Positions 34,624 through 46,000 of a stretch of DNA of 64,000 nt are shown here, one piece after another; position 1 is the stretch's first letter, and every line of letters begins with the position of its first letter. The notes below the pieces were generated by a model that was not told the DNA's origin, made no database searches, and saw only the letters and a list, made by a program, of their open reading frames with translations. Made by a program: the position numbers and the translations under genes. Location: positions 47,109,600 through 47,173,599 of the forward strand of contig CM039122.1 in NCBI GenBank assembly GCA_022036555.1. The letters are read 5' to 3'. Origin of the DNA: Microstegium vimineum (Eukaryota; Streptophyta; Magnoliopsida; Poales; Poaceae).

Positions 34624-36449
34624 TGAGAGCCCCATGTGTTTAGTTTTGAGTAATTGATGAAACCTACCTAGTGCTAACCTTGATCTCTAAGTGTGGATCA
34701 TGAGATAGGTTGGTACATGCCATGTGAGGGAGTAAGATGAATCAAGGTAGATTGCATAAAGCTCTAGCATGGTGGTGCAAAGGAAAATGGTATGAAGGCA
34801 AAGGTGATATAGGAACCATTTTCAGTTTGGTGATCAAGACACCATAGAGGGTGTGATCACGTTTAGGATATATAGCCGTACTATCAAGGAGGGAGCTCTT
34901 GTGTTTGATTGTGGTTATCATGTGCCACTAGGTTCATAAGCATTGCATTAAAATCAATTGAACCGAGTGAGGAAAACCAACTAATTCCAAGTAAATATGA
35001 ATTAAAAGCTAACACATGTGCCCAAGTGCTTGAATCACTTAGTGTTGGCCCTTGGAAGCTTGGGAGAAGTTGGTGAAGTGTTTGGATAGAGAAAAGGAGT
35101 CTGGACGCTAGGGCATGTGCTGTCCGGACGACAGTAAGCGTCTGGAAGCAAACCCTAGCGTGGCAGTGCTAAGAACAGGGATCCGGACGTTGTTGCTTGT
35201 CCGGACACAGAGCTCCGGACGCGCATCCGGAGGAAAAGAGGCTCTCGGGTGCTCTCTGCATAGAGTCCGGACGCTGGTTGCGTTGGGTCTGGACCCTAGC
35301 TGCAGGAGCGTCCAGAGACGCGTGGCGCACTGAGGTACGCGCGGGAACGACTTCGTTCAAACGATAGAGGCACCAGACGCAGTTTCGTTGGTCCAGACTG
35401 TGCATCGTGCGCGTCCGAAGCGGTGTTTCAAAGGGTTCTCTGTGCTACAGAAGGGCGTTCGGACGCTATTGTTGGTCCGGACCCCAACTGTTGGTAGCAT
35501 CCGGAGGGCGCGCAGAATGTGTTCTGCAGGGGAAAAACGGCTAGTGTTTGAGTGAGGGCTATTTAAGTGTTTTGGTCGGCCCTTTAGGGCAACTCTTGCA
35601 CTCCTACATCACTCATACACTTGTGCTTGCTTGAGATTGCTCCACCCACTCATCCTCTTGACATAATTGACATATTCATGAGAGATTGAGTGAACCAAGT
35701 GCATTGTTCTTTGATTGCATACTAGTGGCACTTGGTGATCGTTATCGTCGCGGGAGTTCTTGTTATTCTTGGAGATTGCCATCCCCTAGACAGCTTGGAG
35801 CGATGAGGATCGTCGAGCGAAGGAAGGTGATTATTTCCGGCTCCGATCGGTGGATTGTGAGGGGTTCTTGAGTCTTCCCCGCGGGAGTTCGTAAAAGACA
35901 TCTCTAGTGGATTGTGCGTAGCTTGTGGATCCCTATCTTGTGTTGGTTTTGCAGCACCCGGTGACGGGTTTGGCGTGTGATGCTAATTAGTGCGTGAACC
36001 TCCAAGTAGGTGAATCGCTACAACGAGGAGTAGCTTGTTGGCAAACAAGTGAACCTCGGTAAAAAATATTGTGTCTCATTGTCTCTATACCGAGGAGTCA
36101 TCTTGTGATTGATTGGTCATCCATTGGTTATCTATTGATTGATTGGTATTCTCTCCGCGGCGGTATAACCCTCCTAACTCTAGCTTTGCATTACATTCTT
36201 TACTTCTTGCAAAGTAAGAGTAACTCTCTAGTTTGTATAGTCTTGTTTAGAGCTTTCTAGGTTGCTAGCTAGTTTGTGTGTTTTAGTTTATCTCTTGCTA
36301 GTAACTAGATTTGGTAGGTGGCTTGCCGACCCTTGGAGTTAGTGCAAACTTGCTTACGTCGTGTTTTATTCTAACAAGTTTGCCTAAGTGTTGTTGTAGA
36401 ATTTTTAATAGGCTATTCACCCCCCCTCTAGCTATTCCTAGACCTTTCA
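34624..36449 (+). mobile_element. LTR of the same family as 13-1914, + orientation, apparently solo
   Basis: An LTR of about 1826 bp from TGAGAGCCCCATGTG to CCTAGACCTTTCA. It has CCGGAC repeats at 35100-35500, a TATA-like CTATTTAAG near 35558 and a 3' part (GTGGCACTTGGTGATCGT, GGTTCTTGAGTCTTCCCCGC) that follows the LTR at 13-1914. No polypurine tract precedes it and no primer-binding site follows it, so no internal region is attached. I could not find matching target copies (TTTAT left, GTATC right). Confidence 0.8.
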
Positions 36450-36729
36450 GTATCTAAAAACTTATCGCATTGGCTAACCAAAAGAAATGCGGAATTAAAA
36501 CTATCGGTCTAGCCAAAACAACACACCTCTACTTAACACTTAGCACCTAGCAAATTATGATAAGAAAGCTTACTAAGGTACCGGGCTAGGAAGCTCACCT
36601 AACAAGTCTAGGTTGCAAGGTCACACAAACCTAAGCAACTAGTACTGTAAGCAAGCCGGGAGCTCCTACACATGCTAGTGAAAGCAAAGCGCACAAAGCC
36701 TAAGCTCACTAGAAATGCTTAATAGCAAG
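36450..36729. other. Short unassigned segment between two LTRs
   Basis: 280 bases of AT-rich sequence with many CTAAGC- and AGCAAG-like words. It reads like transposon non-coding sequence but has no ends or coding text I can place. Confidence 0.35.
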
Positions 36730-37615
36730 TGAAAGGTCCTAGATGGCTAGAGAGGGGGTGAATAGCCTAATAAAAATTCTACAAACTACTAGAGTAAAAG
36801 GTTAGATGACACTTAAACAAAGCTTTTTGCTCTAGCTCTACTAGGGGTACGAAGCCACCTATCCAAGCAATTCTAATTAACTAAGTGCCTACACACAATA
36901 GCAAGAACATAAGGCACTTAGCTCAAGCAAGCTAAAACAACTAAACAAGAACTAACTAGCAAGCTAACTAGGCAAGATATAAAAGAGTAAATACAAGAGA
37001 GGTGGTGATTGTTATACTGATGTCTTGTGATGTATGAATGTCAATGTAGAGAACCAATCACAAGAATACCAATGAGTAGCCGGGAGACAAGATGACAATC
37101 GATTTTTCTCTCGAGGTTCACTTGGTTGCCACCAAGCAAATCCCCGTTGTGTCGACTACTCAAATGGTGTTTCGGTGGCTAATTGGCAATTCACAAGCCA
37201 AGCCCACTACCCGGGCGCCACAAGAAACCACCCAAATGAGAGTAACTCAATGACACGAGCAATCCACTAGAGTTACCCTTTGGCGCTCCGCCGAGGTGGG
37301 TACAAGTCTCACAATCGATGAAGCCGGCCGCGAACAATCACCAACACGCGCCGAAGCTTCTCCACAATCGTCAAGTCGTCTAGGTGTTGGCAAACACTAA
37401 GAATAACAAGAAATCCCGCGGCGATGACGATGACCAAGTGCCACTAAGATGCAATGCAATGATCAAAGCACTTGGATTACTCAAACTCCCACAAGTATGC
37501 AATCAAGAGTGAAGAGAGTGAGTTGGGGGCTATCTCAAATAAGGACACAAAGTGTTAGAATGAATGAGAGGTGCAAGAGAGTCTCCTTGAAGCCGTCCAA
37601 AACAAATTTATAGCA
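36730..37615 (-). mobile_element. Truncated Sirevirus-like LTR, - orientation
   Basis: From TGAAAGGTCCTAGATGGCTA this follows the 5' LTR at 31535 closely for about 890 bases, up to the TATA-like region (AAACAAATTTATAGCAC), and then the match stops. The U3 part with the CCGGAC repeats is absent. No primer-binding site lies beside its TGAAAG end. Confidence 0.85.
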
Positions 37616-37830
37616 CAAAGTATGCAATCGCTGAATTTTAATTTACGTTGAATGTTTATGTTGGCCGATGAATAGAGCCATTATACAGTAGCTAATAAAT
37701 TCAAGTAAAATGTGGCCCGACTCCTAGATGTTCCGTGACCCTGCTGGGCTCCCGGCGATTCAATCGAGTTCCAGACTGCCGAGCCTCATTGCTGGATCAG
37801 GACATATAATCCATCACAATTTATTCTAGT
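37616..37830. other. Unassigned spacer
   Basis: About 215 bases of ordinary-looking sequence between the truncated LTR and the right copy of the direct repeat. No ends or coding text are seen. Confidence 0.4.
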
Positions 37831-38155
37831 CTAGCAATATAATAACCTATGGCTGCCATGAACGACCTAGCTTTTATTTAGAGGGGGGGAATTCTTTTAA
37901 AAAAAAAAGAGATACTCTTAGATTAGAAATACGATACCCTCGTTGATTGGGTATATAGTACTCCTAGATTAGAAATACGATACCCTCGTTGATTGGGTCC
38001 AACTGTCACGCGATTGTTTGTAGTCTTTGCTCGCACGCCTGACTCTTTCAGTTAGGGTTTGGTAGGTCGCTCGTATCCGTCCACGTCAGCTCCAGGTCAA
38101 GGCAGTGGCCACGCGATCGTTGGCTCGCTGGCAGCGCTAGCGGCCAGTGGATGAG
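37831..38155. repeat. Right copy of the ~330-bp direct repeat
   Basis: Matches 23899-24250. It has its own internal tandem duplication of about 45 bases at 37914-37998, in which CCTCGTTGATTGGGT occurs twice. It lacks the extra piece found in the left copy near 24185-24225. Confidence 0.85.
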
Positions 38156-39198
38156 AGCAACAAGGACCGGAGTGCGTGCGCGCGCACCAGACGAGACGAC
38201 AGCAGGAGGCAGGAGACTTTACCGGCCCGCCCGTGGAATTCTGTTCCAGATTGGAGGCGGAGCTCGGCGCGGCGGCGCTGTAGGACGGTTTCTCCGGCTG
38301 CCCATTTTACGGTCGTTTGTCAAAAGGACGACGGCAAAGGAATCGCGTTGAATGAAAACCAGCTTTGGTTGTTGCCCGTCGCGCGCCGCACGTTGCTGGA
38401 CTATGGACTGCTGGAGCCTGGAGGCCGTCATACTGTATATGCCAATGAGCAATGCAGTGCAGCTCGCCTCTTCTGCTTTTTAAAGGAAAGGAGGCCGACC
38501 CAGCTTATCTTTATTTGGAGCGACTCCCGTTTCTCTCTCTCACTTTTTGGGCACCAACTCTTATGTTTATTTTTTTAGAGAAACTAATTCTTATTTCATG
38601 TGAAACGTGTTTTTTCAGGTTTCCTTTTTTAAGGAGAATTAAAAAATAGGATTATAGTTTTGATTGCCAGAGCCATCATTTGGTATGAATTCTCTCGAAA
38701 TATTTTTCTTTTTGAGAATTACATAGGACAACAACGACGCTCGTAACACACACACTCACCCTAAATACATATACGCTAATCATATCCCTACAAACATCTC
38801 CAAAGGACTAAGATCCCCAAATAATTTTCATTTCATATTTCGGGTCTTGCTTCATCACAGAAAAATAAACAAAGGAACACTACCAAACCGTCGAACGCAC
38901 CCTTGTTACAGGTCCAAACAGGCTGGAGCCCAGAAAAGTCATACTGGAGTAGAAGTCGAAATAAGAAGCCCAACCCAGCACCTCCTCTACAGCCCAAGAG
39001 CGGAGAATGCCAGCCCAGCCCCAGCCAGGCCCCTCCTTCCCTCACCGCTCGATCCACCAACGCTCGGCCGGCGGCGGGGCCACACGCCTCCTCCGCATGA
39101 CGCAAGAGCCGACGTCACTCCGCCCGATCTGGGCGCGGACGCCAACGACGCGACGGTCCAAGTCGCGACGCCACCAGCTACCAATCTCCTCAGACGCC
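38156..39198. other. Spacer and upstream region of the first CAT9-like gene
   Basis: An open frame at 38147-38578 shows no family text and I do not call it a gene. Position 38580-38850 is AT-rich. The last 200 bases are GC-rich and probably contain the leader of the transporter gene. Confidence 0.4.
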
Positions 39199-42100
39199 AT
39201 GGAGGAAGCCCATGGCCACAGGCCCTCCCCCACCGCCGGCCGCCCCTTCCTTTCTGGCCTCTGCGCAGCGGCGCTCCGCCGCAAGCCCATCGTCGCCCAC
39301 GCCTCCGCCGCCGCCGCCACCGGCGAGGGCCTCGTGCGGCAGCTCGGCGTCCTTGAGCTCGTGCTGCTTGGGATCGGTGCGTCCATCGGCGCCGGCATAT
39401 TCGTCGTCACTGGCACCGTCGCCCGCGACGCCGGCCCAGGTCAACCTTACAGCCCCATACTAATTTGTATCGAAACCAAACACTGCTGCTGCCGCTGCTC
39501 GGTCCAGGCCGACATTTGCAGTATAATGTTTGCAGTGGGAGCTACAGCTTGTTGGTTTCATGGCTAAGTAGAAGCAGTGTGATGGCGCAGTGATTTTGGG
39601 GGATCGTTCATCATTGTTGTGGAGTATTACGGAAGTACTCTTTTGTTTGGCTACTTCAAATGCCCCACTGAACTGTTGCTTTATTTGCCAAAGTAGCGTG
39701 TCCCCCTTTGTTTCGTTTCTCTGGAACTCAAACTAACGGTTTCTAACACGAGGGTATATAACAGGCGTAACAATCAGTTTTGTTCTTGCTGGAGCTGCGT
39801 GTGTGCTCAATGCCTTGTGCTATGCTGAACTCGCATCTCGGTTCCCTGCTGTGGTTGGGGGAGCATACTTGTACACGTATGCAGCATTCAATGAGATCAC
39901 CGCCTTCTTGGTCTTCACTCAGTTGATGGTGGATTACCATATCGGCGCAGCAAGCATTGCTCGTAGCTTAGCAAGCTACTTCATCCAATTCTTGGAGCTA
40001 ATCCCGTTCTTGAAGGGACAAATTCCGAGCTGGATAGGGCATGGCGAGGAGTTTTTTGGTGGTGTCATATCAATTAATATATTGGCCCCCATTATTCTCA
40101 TCATCTTAACTGCAATTCTCTGCCGTGGTGTCAAAGAGTCATCAGCAGTGAACACATTTATGACCACACTGAAGGTAAGATTGCTTACATGCTCACATCG
40201 AGTTTTGTGTTTGCTGCAACTTGAACTTGCTCACTGTTGAATTGGCTAGGAGATATTTTCCTGTAACATCATTCTTACCATATGATACTAGTTGTTCTAT
40301 GATAAGAGTTTTTGTGCTTGCACAAGGCAATGCTTTTTAGTGTTAGGTGTTATGTTCCTCAGGATTTAGGTTTTCATGTTTGTGAGGTAGAAGGCATATG
40401 CAATGTTGTTTGCTACCTTGGACTGATGCACCTGTTTCCAGATGCAGATAATCATTGTTATAGTCGTTGTATTTGCTGGTGTGTTTGATTGCTACCTTGG
40501 ACTGATGCACCAGTTTCCAAATGCAGATAGTCATTGTTATAGTCGTTGTATTTGCTGGTGTGTTCGAGGTGGATGTATCAAACTGGTCACCATTTATGCC
40601 TAATGGTTTCAAATCTGTTGTGACTGGAGCCACAGTAGTTTTTTTTGCATATGTTGGATTTGATGCGGTTGCTAACTCTGCTGAGGAAGCCAAAAGGCCA
40701 CAGGTAATTCATATGCTGGATTTATTGCCTTGTCTTTTTATGGCCATATTCTATTGCTTAGTGAATGCCAGTATTCGATTTTTACGTAATCTATAGGTTA
40801 TAATAGTGTGAAATGCATTCTAACTTCTCCTTCTGTTCACGCAAAAAAAAAAAAAATCCAGAGGGACTTGCCCATTGGTATACTAGGAAGCCTTCTAGCA
40901 TGTGTGTTGTTATACGTTGCTGTATGCTTGGTCATTACTGGAATGGTTCCGTATACATTACTCGGTGAAGATGCTCCTTTGGCTGAGGCTTTTGCTGCTA
41001 AGGGACTGAAATTTGTTACTGTATTGATCAGCATTGGAGCTGTTGCTGGACTTACCACAACACTTCTTGTTGGCTTGTATGTTCAGGTACCTTCTAACTT
41101 GACTATGTTTGTTTAGGTCACACTAGTAGGTTTCACTTAATCAAATTGTTCTACTTGATGAGTATTACATCCTTTTTTTATGTAAACAGTCACGTTTGTA
41201 TCTTGGACTTGGAAGGGATGGGCTTCTACCTTCAGTATTTGCTAAAGTACACCCAACGAGGCATATTCCTCTACAATCTCAGATTTGGGTTGGTTGTGTT
41301 GCAGCAGTCATGGCAGGCCTCTTTAATGTGTCTATGCTCTCTCATATTCTTTCTGTTGGCACTCTGGTATGGAAATTTCAGTGAATATTTCAATGTCTTA
41401 TTCTCACATCGAACAGTCGCATGTAACCGCTACTTTGTTTCCCCTTATTTCTTTCTGGGAACAGACCGGTTATTCTGTTGTATCAGCTTGCGTGATCACA
41501 CTAAGATGGAATGACAAAGGAACTAGTCGTCGCTCCCTTGGAAGTATGTCAATTTGGCAAGAGGGTGTTCTATGTCTTGTCATAGTTGCTCTTTGTGGTT
41601 TTATAGTGGGACTTTCCTATCGCTTTAACTATGCTATAGCCTTTATGGTAGTAGCTTTTGTGATAGCTGTTGCTGCCAGTTTTGCTCTCCAGTTCCGTCA
41701 GGTAAAGCCCATCTACTTACTGCGTACCCACATATGCAATCCATTGCATAAATCACACTATTTGCTTTGCTGTTTGAAACCATGGATAAATATGTCATGG
41801 TACTAAATATTTAGACGCACTGATGCTGATACATATTTTTCTCAAAACTTTCCTGTCCAGGTCTATGTGGATCCACCTGGATTTTCGTGTCCAGGGGTAC
41901 CGTTGGTTCCCATTATCTCTGTTTTCTTCAACATGGTCCTGTTTGCTCAGGTCTGCGCTGCTCTATTTTGATTCCACCCAAAGATTTCGATACTGAAAAA
42001 AAAAATCCTTTATGGTGTTGCCTTGCTAACAAATATTTACCACCAAATTCCCACGACTGATGCCAGTGACAACTTTTTTGGCAGCTACATGAAGAAGCTT

Positions 42101-42231
42101 GGTATAGATTTGTCATCCTTAGTCTCATCGCTTTGGGAGTTTATGCTGGCTATGGTCAGTACAATGTTGTTCCATCGAGCTCAGAACACTCTACTATTGG
42201 TTACCACGGCATTCCTTCTGAGGCCCCATGA
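39199..42231 (+). CDS. CAT9: Cationic amino acid transporter 9-like, first tandem copy
   Basis: Eight exons give 567 residues: 39199-39439, 39765-40174, 40527-40703, 40862-41086, 41190-41366, 41465-41701, 41861-41950 and 42085-42231. Splice sites are GT..AG and the frame is intact. It belongs to the APC superfamily, CAT family, which moves basic and other amino acids across membranes. TM1 carries the glycine-rich substrate motif IGASIGAGIFVVTGTVA. Further family text includes YAELASRFPAVVGGAYLYTY, GVKESSAVNTFMTTLK, VVFFAYVGFDAVANSAEEAK, KRPQRDLPIGILGSL and DGLLPSVFAKVHPTR. The short polar C-terminus (EHSTIGYHGIPSEAP) fits plant CAT9. Its compartment is not evident from the sequence. The adjacent copy at 43096 shares all exon phases. 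A 79-bp duplication precedes exon 3. Confidence 0.92.
40410..40567 (+). repeat. 79-bp tandem duplication over the exon-3 acceptor
   Basis: Two units, 40410-40488 and 40489-40567, each contain the branch-acceptor region (GACTGATGCACC, then ATGCAG) and the first ~40 bases of exon 3 (TTATAGTCGTTGTATTTGCT). Only the second unit leads into the full exon. Use of the first acceptor (40447) would add 79 bases and shift the frame. The neighbouring paralogue has one unit only. Confidence 0.9.
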
Positions 42232-43095
42232 GCAGATGAGTTATGGGCACCCTCCAAGTTCTTTGAATGTATTGTACGATACCATCGTCAGCCTGTTCGG
42301 TTGACAGGATTATACACTGTTTTGGCTGGATTAAGTACTGCTGGCTGATTTCTTGTGAGACAAAAACACTGTTCTGGCTGGATTTAAGCCGGTCGAAGTT
42401 GGGACCTGTTTTCTCTTTCTCTTGAACCGTTGCACAGTGCATACCCTGTAATTACGCTTAGTACCCCTATGTGTAGATAGTGAATTTCTTAGCCTGTAGA
42501 GTGAGATGTTGTAGTGTCCACCATACCATTCATCAAGGAGCATGCCAAGTGCATAGAACTTGTAAAAGAGAAATGAAAATAAAGAACTGCGGATGCAGTG
42601 TTTGTAGCAACTCACTGTCATGCACCATATATAAGTCTGTGTATCTCTTTCTTTCTTTTTTTACTATGATGAAGAACGAAGCACACCTACACGCGTTCCG
42701 CACTGCGACCCACGCCCGTTTTTTATTCCCGCTCAGCTTCGGTCGCTGCTACACTTCCTCGCATCGCATCCGACCACCTCATCGCACAGTGCCGACACAC
42801 TGTTCTCTGCTTGACGTGCAGGGGAACCGGCCACTTCTCCCGGTCGTGTCCCTCCCACCGGCTGGTCGGGATCGGATGACGCCTGTTTTGCGACCGCCTA
42901 TCGATGCCGACGCACCGGTAACTGCCATTCTGTCAACACCCAAGATTATAAATCTCTCCATGATGATGTGCTTGCGATCATATCCGTGATTGCAGTGTGC
43001 AGGTTCATCCTCCTCGCTCAGGTACACGACCATCGTCTTCATCCTACTGGCTTCAACGCTCAGGAGGGGGCTAGCTAATACACACCTCAGACGCC
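42232..43095. other. Spacer between the two transporter genes
   Basis: It contains the 3' UTR of the first copy (to about 42620) and the upstream region of the second. GC-rich sequence at 42700-43080 includes a short zinc-knuckle-like frame listed separately. The first copy's upstream region is not obviously repeated here beyond the ~15 bases before the ATG (CTCAGACGCC). Confidence 0.5.
42790..42879 (+). pseudogene. CCHC zinc-knuckle fragment
   Basis: One frame reads CLTCRGTGHFSRSCPSHRLV and stops at 42877-42879. The spacing CX2CX4HX4C is that of retroviral-type and nucleic-acid-binding zinc knuckles. It is only about 30 codons and no larger domain surrounds it, so it may be a captured gene or transposon scrap, or a chance match. 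Confidence 0.45.
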
Positions 43096-46000
43096 ATGGA
43101 GGAAACCCACGACCACAGGCCATCCGCCACCGTCGGCCGTACCTTCCTCTCTGGCCTCTGTGCCGCGGCGGTCCGCCGGAAGCCCATCAGCGCCCACGGT
43201 TCCACCGCCGCTGCCGCCACCGGCGACGGCGAGGGACTCGTGCGGCAGCTCGGCGTCCTTGACCTCGTGCTGCTTGGCATCGGTGCATCCATCGGCGCCG
43301 GCATATTCGTCGTCACTGGCACTGTCGCGCGCGACGCCGGCCCAGGTCAACCCTACATCCCGGTCATTCCCATACTAATTTGAATCGAAACCAAACACTG
43401 CTGCTGCTCGATCCAGGCCGAACTCTGCAGTATAATGTTTCCAGTGCCAGTGGCAGCAACAACTTCTTGGTTTCATGGCTATGTAGAAGCAGTGCAATGG
43501 CGCAGTAATTTTGGAGCATTACGGAACTACTCGGTTGTTCTGCTACTTCAAATGCCCCAACTGAAGCGTTGCTCTTTCTTTTCTTTTTTTCTTTTTTTTT
43601 CTTGAAGTAGCAGGAGGAGCCAGTGGCTCCTACTGAATAGGTTTAATTAATCAGAAAAAAGAGTTTCGAGTTACAAAAGCAAAACATAACGTAAAGCTAG
43701 CAGCTAAGCTAAACTAGAGCTAAACATATCAGTCAAATGATTACAAATGGGAAATTTAACCATGATTCAAGGATGGAGACTAATCCACCATTGATTCTGT
43801 GAATTAACAGCAGAGCTTCAGAAGAAATGTAACTCTTGCAGCTAGTTACAGTCGGGTTCTTTCCCCTAAAATTGGCATCATTTCTAACCATCCAAATACC
43901 CCAGCAGAAAAGGATATAAAACAGGCGTTATCTATTTGCGGAACTGAAACTAACATGAGGGTATATAACAGGCGTTACAATCAGTTTTGTTCTTGCTGGA
44001 GCTGCGTGTGTGCTCAATGCCCTGTGCTATGCTGAACTCGCGTCTCGGTTCCCTGCTGTGGTTGGCGGAGCATACTTATACACGTATGCAGCGTTCAATG
44101 AGATCACAGCCTTCTTGGTCTTCACTCAGTTGATGGTGGATTACCATATCAGCGCAGCAAGTATTGCTCGTAGCTTAGCAAGCTACTTTGTCCAATTCTT
44201 GGAGCTAATCCCGTTCTTGAAGGGCCAAATTCCAAGCTGGATAGGGCATGGGGTGGAGTTTTTTGGTGGTGTCATATCAATTAATATATTGGCCCCCATT
44301 CTTCTTATCATCTTAACTGTGATTCTCTGCTATGGTGTCAAAGAGTCATCGGCAGTGAACACGTTTATGACAACATTGAAGGTAAGATTGCTTACATGCT
44401 CAAATTGGGTTTTGTGTTCACTGCAACTTGAACTTGCTCATTGGTGAATTGGTTGGGTAGGTGGCTAAGTAAGCTTTCCCATATGATACTAGTTGTTTTA
44501 TGATAAGAAGTTTTGTGCTTGCACAAAGCAATGCCTTTTAATGTTAGGTGATATGTTTCTCAAGATTTAGTTTTTTCATGTTTGTTAGGTAGAAGGCATA
44601 TGTAATGTTGTTTATTACTTTGGACTGATGCACCTGTTTCCAAATACAGATAATCATTGTTATAGTCGTTGTATTTGCTGGTGTGTTTGAGGTGGATGTA
44701 TCAAACTGGTCACCATTTATGCCAAATGGTTTCAAATCTGTAGTGACTGGAGCCACAGTAGTCTTTTTTGCATATGTTGGATTTGATGCGGTTGCTAATT
44801 CTGCTGAGGAAGCTAAAAGGCCACAGGTATTGCATATTCTGGATTTATTGCCTCGTCTTTTTCTGGCCATATAGTTTAGTGGACGTCAGTATTCATTTTT
44901 TGCATAGACAGTCTATTGATTACAATAGTGTGAAATGCATTCTAACTTCTGCTCATGCAAACAAAACTTTCCAGAGGGACTTGCCCATTGGTATACTAGG
45001 AAGCCTTCTAGCATGTGTCTTGTTATACGTTGCTGTATGTTTGGTCATTACTGGAATGGTTCCATATACATTACTCAGTGAAGATGCTCCTTTGGCTGAG
45101 GCTTTTGCTGCTAAGGGCCTGAAATTTGTTACTGTATTGATCAGCATTGGAGCTGTTGCTGGACTTGCTACAACACTTCTTATTGGCTTGTATGTTCAGG
45201 TAATGCCTTCTAACTTGACTATGTATAGTTGGTCATACTAGTAGGTTTCACTTAATCAAATTGATCTACTTGATGAGCATTAGATCCTTAATTGTAAACA
45301 GTCACGTTTGTATCTTGGACTTGGAAGGGATGGGCTGCTGCCTTCAGTATTTGCTAAAGTACACCCAACGAGGCATACTCCTCTACAATCTCAGATTTGG
45401 GTTGGTTGTGTTGCAGCAGTCATGGCAGGCCTCTTTAATGTGACTATGCTGTCTCATATTCTTTCCGTTGGCACTCTGGTATGGAAATTTCAGTGAATAT
45501 TTCAACCACAATGTCTCATTCTCATCATCGAACAGTCGCATGTAACCGCTACTTTGTTTCCCCTTATTTCTTTCTGGGAGCAGACCGGTTATTCAGTTGT
45601 ATCAGCTTGTGTGATCACACTAAGATGGAATGACAAAGGAACTAGTCGTCGCTCCCTTGGAAGTATGTCAATTTGGCAAGAGGGTGTTCTATGTCTTGTC
45701 ATAGTTGCTCTTTGTGGTTTTATAGTGGGACTTTCCTATCGCTTTAACTATGCTATAGCCTTTATGGTAGTAGCTTTTGTGATAGCTGTTGCTGCCAGTT
45801 TTGCTCTACAGTTCCGTCAGGTAAATTCCATGTATGTTTATCTATCCTACTCTGCGTACCCACATAATCCTTTATGCGTGCAATCCATTGTTTCATGTTG
45901 CATATCGCGTTATTTGCTTTGCAGTTTGAAACCATGGATAAAGATGTCATGCTACTAAATATTTAGAGGCACTGATGCTCAGCCTCAACTTGCTGATACA

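Noticed and set aside
38147..38578. 143-residue open frame on the + strand
   Set aside because: No family text, no leader or splice context, and it begins within the right copy of the direct repeat.
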